Shown here: piece after piece, positions 59,765-64,000 of the stretch
Layout: every line of letters starts with the position of its first letter
Position numbering within the stretch: position 1 is the first letter of the stretch
Assembly: GCA_965227145.1 (NCBI GenBank)
Contig: OZ245730.1
Span: 4,526,001 to 4,590,000, forward strand
DNA from: JACKAQ01 sp965227145
GTDB taxonomy: Bacteria; Calditrichota; Calditrichia; RBG-13-44-9; J075
Length of the DNA stretch: 64,000 nt
Direction of reading: 5' to 3'
Notes under the pieces: generated by a model
What the model saw: the letters and a program-made list of their open reading frames with translations, nothing else
Told to the model about the DNA's origin: nothing
The model's database searches: none
Translations under genes and position numbers: made by a program

Positions 59765-61984
59765 TTATTTCACGAGCATCATTTTTTTGACATTGCGGAA
59801 GCCTTTGCTGGTTTCCATTTGATAATAATACATGCCGGTTGCGAGCACGTTGCCCCGGCTATCGCGGCCGTCCCACTGAATTTGATAAGCGCCCGGCTGA
59901 TACGTTTTGCTGGTCAATTGGCGAACCTCCTGCCCCAAATTGTTGAATATTTTCAACTTAACCTTGCTAACTTCCGGCACATTAAAGCGGATGGTTGTTT
60001 CCGGGTTAAAAGGATTGGGATAATTTTGATCCAACGAAAACACTTCCGGAATGATATCGCCAATCGGCTCGGCCGTTCCGATTCCGGTGAGGATGTTGAA
60101 CCAGTTCAGCGTGTTATCCACAAATTGATCCAAAATGCCGTCGGTATTGTTGATGGTTTCGATACCAAATCCCAAAAATACAGCTTTCCAGCCAGCCTGG
60201 TTGTTGTGGATGCGGATGCCCGCCGTTCCGGATGTGCCCGCCGGACCATATCCGACAACCGGCGTTGCAGCTGTGCCAGCAATCAGCACATCTTTGCTGG
60301 CCTGGTTGCCCGGACCGCCGGATGTTTGCATCAGCAAACCACCGCCAACCGGATCGTCTTCAACGCCTTTCATAATTGGCGGCGAAAAATTACGATCGAA
60401 ACTCACCTGCAGATAATCCTGTAACAACGTGCTGCCGGTATCGCTTTCAGCGATATTCTGTCCGCTGAGCAGCAGGCGTCCGCCCGAATCCAAAAATTCT
60501 GTCAGCAGATTCATTTCCAATTCGTTCACCGGTTCGGCAAGTGCTGCGCCGGTAAACCAGAAAACTGTTTTGGGTTCCGGAAACGCCTGGAAATCGGCGG
60601 ATTCCGGTAATCCGGATGTGGCGATCTGCCAGGTGTAATAAGTGACGCCCAATGCATCAAACGCTTGCTGGATATAACTTTCGCTTTCGGCTGCGGGATC
60701 GTCGTTCACTAAAAATACGTCCGCCGGATTCAGCCGGAAATCGGCTTGTTCGCCAGCCTGATCGAGATCGTCGATCATATATTGAACTGTCGGGTACGGC
60801 AAAACCGGACGCACGGTGACCAGATAATTTTCGTTTGCCGGTAAATCGAGCGAAAAACCGCCGGCAATTGTGGTTGCGGATGCAAAAACGGTATCCGGCG
60901 TGCCCACTTTATTGCTGACAGCAACCACTTCCAGAACAGCAGAAATGGTATCGAGCGAAACGGAATCGAACACCGTTCCGGAAAACGTGGCGAGCGGGCT
61001 TTCCTGCAATTGGAAATCACGTAAGATAGCCTGCGTTATACCGATGCCGCCGGGTGGCAGATATTGCACCTGATCAAGAATGGATTGGTAGCCGAAATAT
61101 TCCACCCGTAAATCGATCGGATTTTTGAGAATGATCGCAAAATAGGACCCGTCCGCCTGAACGGGAATAACGCCAACGATTCCGGGGCGTTCGTATGTGC
61201 TGCCGTTTGGCGTTTCGACCGGACCGGTGTAATAACCTGCGCCATCAACCGTTGTGATAACGCCGGCGCCTTCCAGCGGTAAACCATTTGCGACATCCAC
61301 CACAACGCCTTCCAGCGTCATTGTGGGATAAATGATGGAGCCTGCGGCAATATCATCCGGTTCGAGGGTGCGGCCGGTTGTATCACCGGAGGAAGATGTG
61401 CCATACATTGTGGAGGCTGTTAACAATGGCCCGCATCCGGGAGGCCCGCCAACCGGTCCGGCGTGCCCGATGCCCATGTGATGCCCAAATTCATGAGACA
61501 TCACGCTTTGCAAATCCTGTTGTCCGGCGCTGCCGGTAATGGAAGGGGTAAAATCACGGGCATTCCACACCAAATCGGATTCCCTTGCATGGTAACTTGC
61601 GCCGCTGCCGGTTGTATAAGTCCGGGAGAATGCAATGGTGCTGGTTCCCGGTGGAAAATTTACTCCGTCAAAATCGAAAAATACCAGGTTGATATTGTCC
61701 TGGCTGGCGCTGGTTGTTGCGGTAAGCGGACCGGCTTCGAACACCCAATAGCAGGATTCCAGATCTGTCCAGGAATCTGCGGATGTGTTGATCACCGGAA
61801 TCCATTCCAGCGGAATACTGTTGTTTAGCTGGTAAACAAACGGGATATCCGAATCCAGATAGCGCCGCTCAAACCCCTGGTTGCTGGTCAGCACACAAAA
61901 TCCCAAAAACAACAGACTCAATGCGATGCCCAGCGCAGTGATAAAAAATTGATCACGATTAATGGTTTTAAAAGGTAACTTCAT
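59765..61984 (-). CDS. Secreted matrixin-like zinc metalloprotease with type IX-like C-terminal domain
   Basis: A 739-residue exported protease. Residues ~10-30 are hydrophobic (signal). The catalytic domain (~55-220) has the extended zinc site HEFGHHMGIGH and a Met-turn in ASTMYGTS, typical of matrixins/metzincins. Residues ~225-330 and 330-420 look like carboxypeptidase-like regulatory domains (MTLEGVVVDVANGLPLEGAG). Residues ~435-640 form the same GATase1-like module as the gene at 56.3 kb (FLVNDDPAAESESYIQQAF; GGRLLLSGQNIAESDTG). The sorting domain has FSLDQNYPNPFNPETTIRF and the ending KKMMLVK. It lies 26 bases after the small exported protein gene. Confidence 0.88.
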   Translation of the reverse strand: MKLPFKTINRDQFFITALGIALSLLFLGFCVLTSNQGFERRYLDSDIPFVYQLNNSIPLEWIPVINTSADSWTDLESCYWVFEAGPLTATTSASQDNINLVFFDFDGVNFPPGTSTIAFSRTYTTGSGASYHARESDLVWNARDFTPSITGSAGQQDLQSVMSHEFGHHMGIGHAGPVGGPPGCGPLLTASTMYGTSSSGDTTGRTLEPDDIAAGSIIYPTMTLEGVVVDVANGLPLEGAGVITTVDGAGYYTGPVETPNGSTYERPGIVGVIPVQADGSYFAIILKNPIDLRVEYFGYQSILDQVQYLPPGGIGITQAILRDFQLQESPLATFSGTVFDSVSLDTISAVLEVVAVSNKVGTPDTVFASATTIAGGFSLDLPANENYLVTVRPVLPYPTVQYMIDDLDQAGEQADFRLNPADVFLVNDDPAAESESYIQQAFDALGVTYYTWQIATSGLPESADFQAFPEPKTVFWFTGAALAEPVNELEMNLLTEFLDSGGRLLLSGQNIAESDTGSTLLQDYLQVSFDRNFSPPIMKGVEDDPVGGGLLMQTSGGPGNQASKDVLIAGTAATPVVGYGPAGTSGTAGIRIHNNQAGWKAVFLGFGIETINNTDGILDQFVDNTLNWFNILTGIGTAEPIGDIIPEVFSLDQNYPNPFNPETTIRFNVPEVSKVKLKIFNNLGQEVRQLTSKTYQPGAYQIQWDGRDSRGNVLATGMYYYQMETSKGFRNVKKMMLVK

Positions 61985-62010
61985 TGTTTTTTCCTCGTTT
62001 TGGGCGTTGG

Positions 62011-62565
62011 TTACTGTTGTACGAAATTACGCACTTCGCTGATAAATGAATTTACCGGCATCCAGGTATATGCCTCTGCTTCGGCAACCGGGCGGCTGGC
62101 ATCGTCCACCAGATTAATATCCCGCAAATCGCTCAGCACATACTGCATACCATCATTTTGCGTAATTACATTGTACGAACCCAACACGATTGAATGAATC
62201 CAGTAGCTGCCGTTTTGTTCCAGCAAGAAAAATACAACTTCGTCATTTTCATTGAATTGGGGCGTGCCGGAAACATGATCGCCAAAATCGCCGATTTGTC
62301 CGCCCAATTGCCGGACAACCACTGTGCCGTCGCCATCACCTTTGATGTATTCATCCACAGAAATCGTCAACAATGTGTTGATTGCCCGTTGGGATGCATC
62401 TTCCCAAACGTATTTCACATCTGTAACTTTACCCAACACAACCAATTGTGAAGATGTTGTCAAATCTTCCAGCGATGTTTTCCGCAGTGTCAGCGCAGAT
62501 GCCGTACAAACCAGCAGCAAAAGGATTGCCGGTAACATGCCACGCCCGAAAAAACGATGCAACAT
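62011..62565 (-). CDS. Exported protein encoded before the metalloprotease
   Basis: A 184-residue protein with a signal peptide (MLPAILLLLVCTASA). The mature part is beta-rich: LEDLTTSSQLVVLGKVTDVK, then TLLTISVDEYIKGDG and VVRQLGGQIGDFGDHVSG. The family is not one I can name. Its position 26 bases upstream of the metalloprotease suggests a chaperone, inhibitor or accessory role (inference). Confidence 0.72.
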   Translation of the reverse strand: MLHRFFGRGMLPAILLLLVCTASALTLRKTSLEDLTTSSQLVVLGKVTDVKYVWEDASQRAINTLLTISVDEYIKGDGDGTVVVRQLGGQIGDFGDHVSGTPQFNENDEVVFFLLEQNGSYWIHSIVLGSYNVITQNDGMQYVLSDLRDINLVDDASRPVAEAEAYTWMPVNSFISEVRNFVQQ

Positions 62566-62711
62566 AGCATTTCTCCTTGTTTTATTTTTTGAAAAATCAT
62601 CTATAAATACAGATGTCGTTTTGTGCTTAATTCAGTAGGTGATTAATATAATTAAATATTATTGAATCACTAATTTTTTCTTGATTGAGAAATATTTTTG
62701 GGGTTGCAGAT

Positions 62712-62742
62712 AAAAAAGGCTGCTAAACAATAGCAGCCTTTT
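62712..62742 (-). terminator. Terminator of the PorV/PorQ gene
   Basis: A 9-bp perfect stem (AAGGCTGCT 62716-62724 with AGCAGCCTT 62732-62740), extended by A/T pairs, with a T-run on the minus strand (62717-62712). It lies 25 bases after the stop. Confidence 0.85.
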
Positions 62743-62766
62743 AATTTGGGTCAATTTTTGGCAGAT

Positions 62767-63783
62767 TTAGAATCCAAGTTTGATGGTAAAAATATTGGAA
62801 TCTTCAAAATAATCTGTCAACTGGCGGAAGGCGTAGTCGAAATGGAAGATGAAATCGCCCATTTGGTATTTCATCCCCGCACCGAAAGACGCGCCAAAAA
62901 CGTTGTTATCGCTGCTTTGGAACTGGTGGTTGTAACCGCCGCGCAGGAAGAAAAATTCTTTGAATGCATATTCCACACCGCCATATCCGATATCCGATGC
63001 ATCGTTTTGATTGGTGAATGAACCGGTGAACATCATCGAATTGTCTTCATTGAAATTGGATGTGTACGATACGCCGAATGAAAATGTTGAGGGAATATCC
63101 GATGCCAGCGCGCTGCCGCGAAAATAGCCGTTGTCCGTTTGCAAACTGTTGCTCGGGATCTCGAAGCTGCGTTCCAGATTGCGCCCGTCATAACGCATTT
63201 TGCCACCAACATTTTTCATAACCACACCCATGCGGATGTTGTTTTGAAAACGATATTGCACACCCAAATCGAATGCGAATGTCGATGCACGGGTTTCCAT
63301 AATCGTTTCGTTGATGTATTTGGCGGTAAGACCAACATTAATATGATCCGTCAACAGGCGGCTGTACGAAAATCCCGCGATAATAAACGATGGCGAATAG
63401 GTGTTACCCGTTCCATCCGGCAATTCCTCGGTTGTTTCCACTATCTCGCCAAAATCCATGCTTTGGATATGAAAGCCAAAGCCGCCGAGGTTTCCGCCGT
63501 TGTAAACCAGCGCGATGTAATTCACATCAATATCCCCCAGCCAACTCATATTGTTGAACATTACTTCATTTCCGGTGCCGTAAGTTATCCCGGCGGGATT
63601 CCAGAAGATGGCTTCGGAGCCGGCAACATCGCTCAGCAATCCGCCCATCCCCAAGGACCGGGCACCCGTCGGAATCAACAACTGGGAGCCGGCAGTTGTT
63701 CCCAACCGCGCCTCATCCCCGGCCTGGAGCATCCCGACACACAGCGTCAGAATGACAATCGAAGTCCAAATTGATTTAGCCAT
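62767..63783 (-). CDS. PorV/PorQ-family outer-membrane protein
   Basis: A 338-residue beta-barrel with a signal peptide (SIWTSIVILTLCVGMLQAG). The family start is LLIPTGARSLGMGGLLSDVAG followed by SEAIFWNPAGI, and long alternating beta-strands end in FTIKLGF, an aromatic last strand. In Bacteroidetes, PorV carries cargo from the type IX translocon to the cell surface, so this fits the cargo genes on both sides. No translocon core (SprA/PorT) lies in the window, so the pathway is inferred. Confidence 0.88.
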   Translation of the reverse strand: MAKSIWTSIVILTLCVGMLQAGDEARLGTTAGSQLLIPTGARSLGMGGLLSDVAGSEAIFWNPAGITYGTGNEVMFNNMSWLGDIDVNYIALVYNGGNLGGFGFHIQSMDFGEIVETTEELPDGTGNTYSPSFIIAGFSYSRLLTDHINVGLTAKYINETIMETRASTFAFDLGVQYRFQNNIRMGVVMKNVGGKMRYDGRNLERSFEIPSNSLQTDNGYFRGSALASDIPSTFSFGVSYTSNFNEDNSMMFTGSFTNQNDASDIGYGGVEYAFKEFFFLRGGYNHQFQSSDNNVFGASFGAGMKYQMGDFIFHFDYAFRQLTDYFEDSNIFTIKLGF

Positions 63784-63879
63784 ATTACGATCTCACAGTT
63801 TTGATTTTCTTTTTCTCAGTTTTTGTCGAGATTCAACCGATTCGGCAGTTGTTGCCAAACCGATCTGCAATCCCGCTTT

Positions 63880-64000
63880 TTAGAAGCGATCCAATCGTTC
63901 TTCACGCTGAATAATTGCAAATTTGAGTATTTTTTCTCCGATTTCCGGAGCTTCCACATGGGCAAGATACATGCCCGATGCCACCCGAAGGTTCGACTCA
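63880..64000 (-). CDS. C-terminal end of a further secreted protein (partial)
   Basis: The minus-strand frame ending at 63880 encodes 40 residues before the window edge. It reads LRVASGMYLAHVEAPEIGEK and continues to a Phe stop-end REERLDRF. SGMYLAHVE matches the end strand of the type IX-like sorting domain (S-G-[IVM]-Y-x-x-x-I/V), but the ending is longer and more charged than the K-M-x-L-M-K of its neighbours. The gene starts outside the window and lies 96 bases upstream of PorV/PorQ. Confidence 0.6.
   Translation of the reverse strand, partial: ESNLRVASGMYLAHVEAPEIGEKILKFAIIQREERLDRF

Noticed and set aside
1..64000. tRNA, rRNA or CRISPR loci
   Set aside because: No cloverleaf with a GGTTCGA-type T-arm and acceptor pairing, no rRNA core sequence and no spaced direct repeats were seen; GGTTCGA near 63990 is inside a coding frame.

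Overview
The window reads as a chromosomal segment of a Gram-negative, motile bacterium of the FCB assemblage, most plausibly Calditrichota (Calditrichaeota) or a close relative. This is inference. It rests on secreted proteins ending in the NYPNPFNPET type IX-secretion-like C-terminal domain, a PorV/PorQ-family outer-membrane protein, a TonB-dependent receptor, a 31-residue basic protein of a kind I associate with Bacteroidetes-like genomes, and clear Shine-Dalgarno sites (unlike most Bacteroidetes). Coding density is high. I see no rRNA, tRNA, CRISPR array, phage or transposase.

Layout. 0.2-3.0 kb: an RlpA-like secreted protein with tandem repeats, a zinc-ribbon/DUF2007-like membrane protein, and SufE. 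3.0-14.5 kb (minus strand): a full chemotaxis module in the order soluble MCP-like protein, STAS protein, CheY, CheA, transmembrane MCP, CheW, CheR, a histidine-kinase-like protein lacking the phospho-acceptor His, CheD, CheB. It ends in a terminator whose arm also serves as the sufE ribosome binding site. 14.6-26 kb: DNA repair (Ogt), metabolite repair (NnrE), a secreted protein, an operon of a GcvT-like protein with two PYROXD2/CrtI-like flavoproteins, a DinB-fold protein, a large unknown protein with W-E-L-G-K-V-P repeats, and a YfcC-type carrier. 26-38.9 kb: methyltransferase, rhomboid protease, TypA, a two-PDZ/GAF/SpoIIE phosphatase, CysS, an SDR enzyme, and the flagellar stator MotAB. 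39-42 kb: HU, a zinc-ribbon/TPR protein, the 31-residue basic protein, and exonuclease VII (xseA, xseB). 42.0-42.3 kb: a candidate structured RNA made of four regularly spaced, similar hairpins. 42.3-51 kb: a MORN-repeat secreted protein, a lipoprotein/TonB receptor/zinc-ribbon operon, Pcm, a histone-deacetylase-family hydrolase and a GAF histidine kinase. 51-64 kb: a STAS protein, two lytic transglycosylases, then a secretion locus with two large cargo proteins sharing a C-terminal module (one a matrixin-like metalloprotease), PorV/PorQ and a partial further cargo gene.

How the parts fit. The chemotaxis module and MotAB give a receptor-to-motor pathway, although no flagellar structural gene lies here. 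The SpoIIE phosphatase and two STAS proteins suggest partner-switching, but no RsbW-like kinase is visible. RlpA and the two transglycosylases act on peptidoglycan. PorV/PorQ, the C-terminal domains and the TonB receptor describe an outer membrane with active export and uptake. The most unusual features are the four-hairpin RNA candidate, the His-less kinase and soluble MCP-like protein in the chemotaxis operon, the GcvT/PYROXD2 operon, and the repeat protein at 22.4-24.3 kb.
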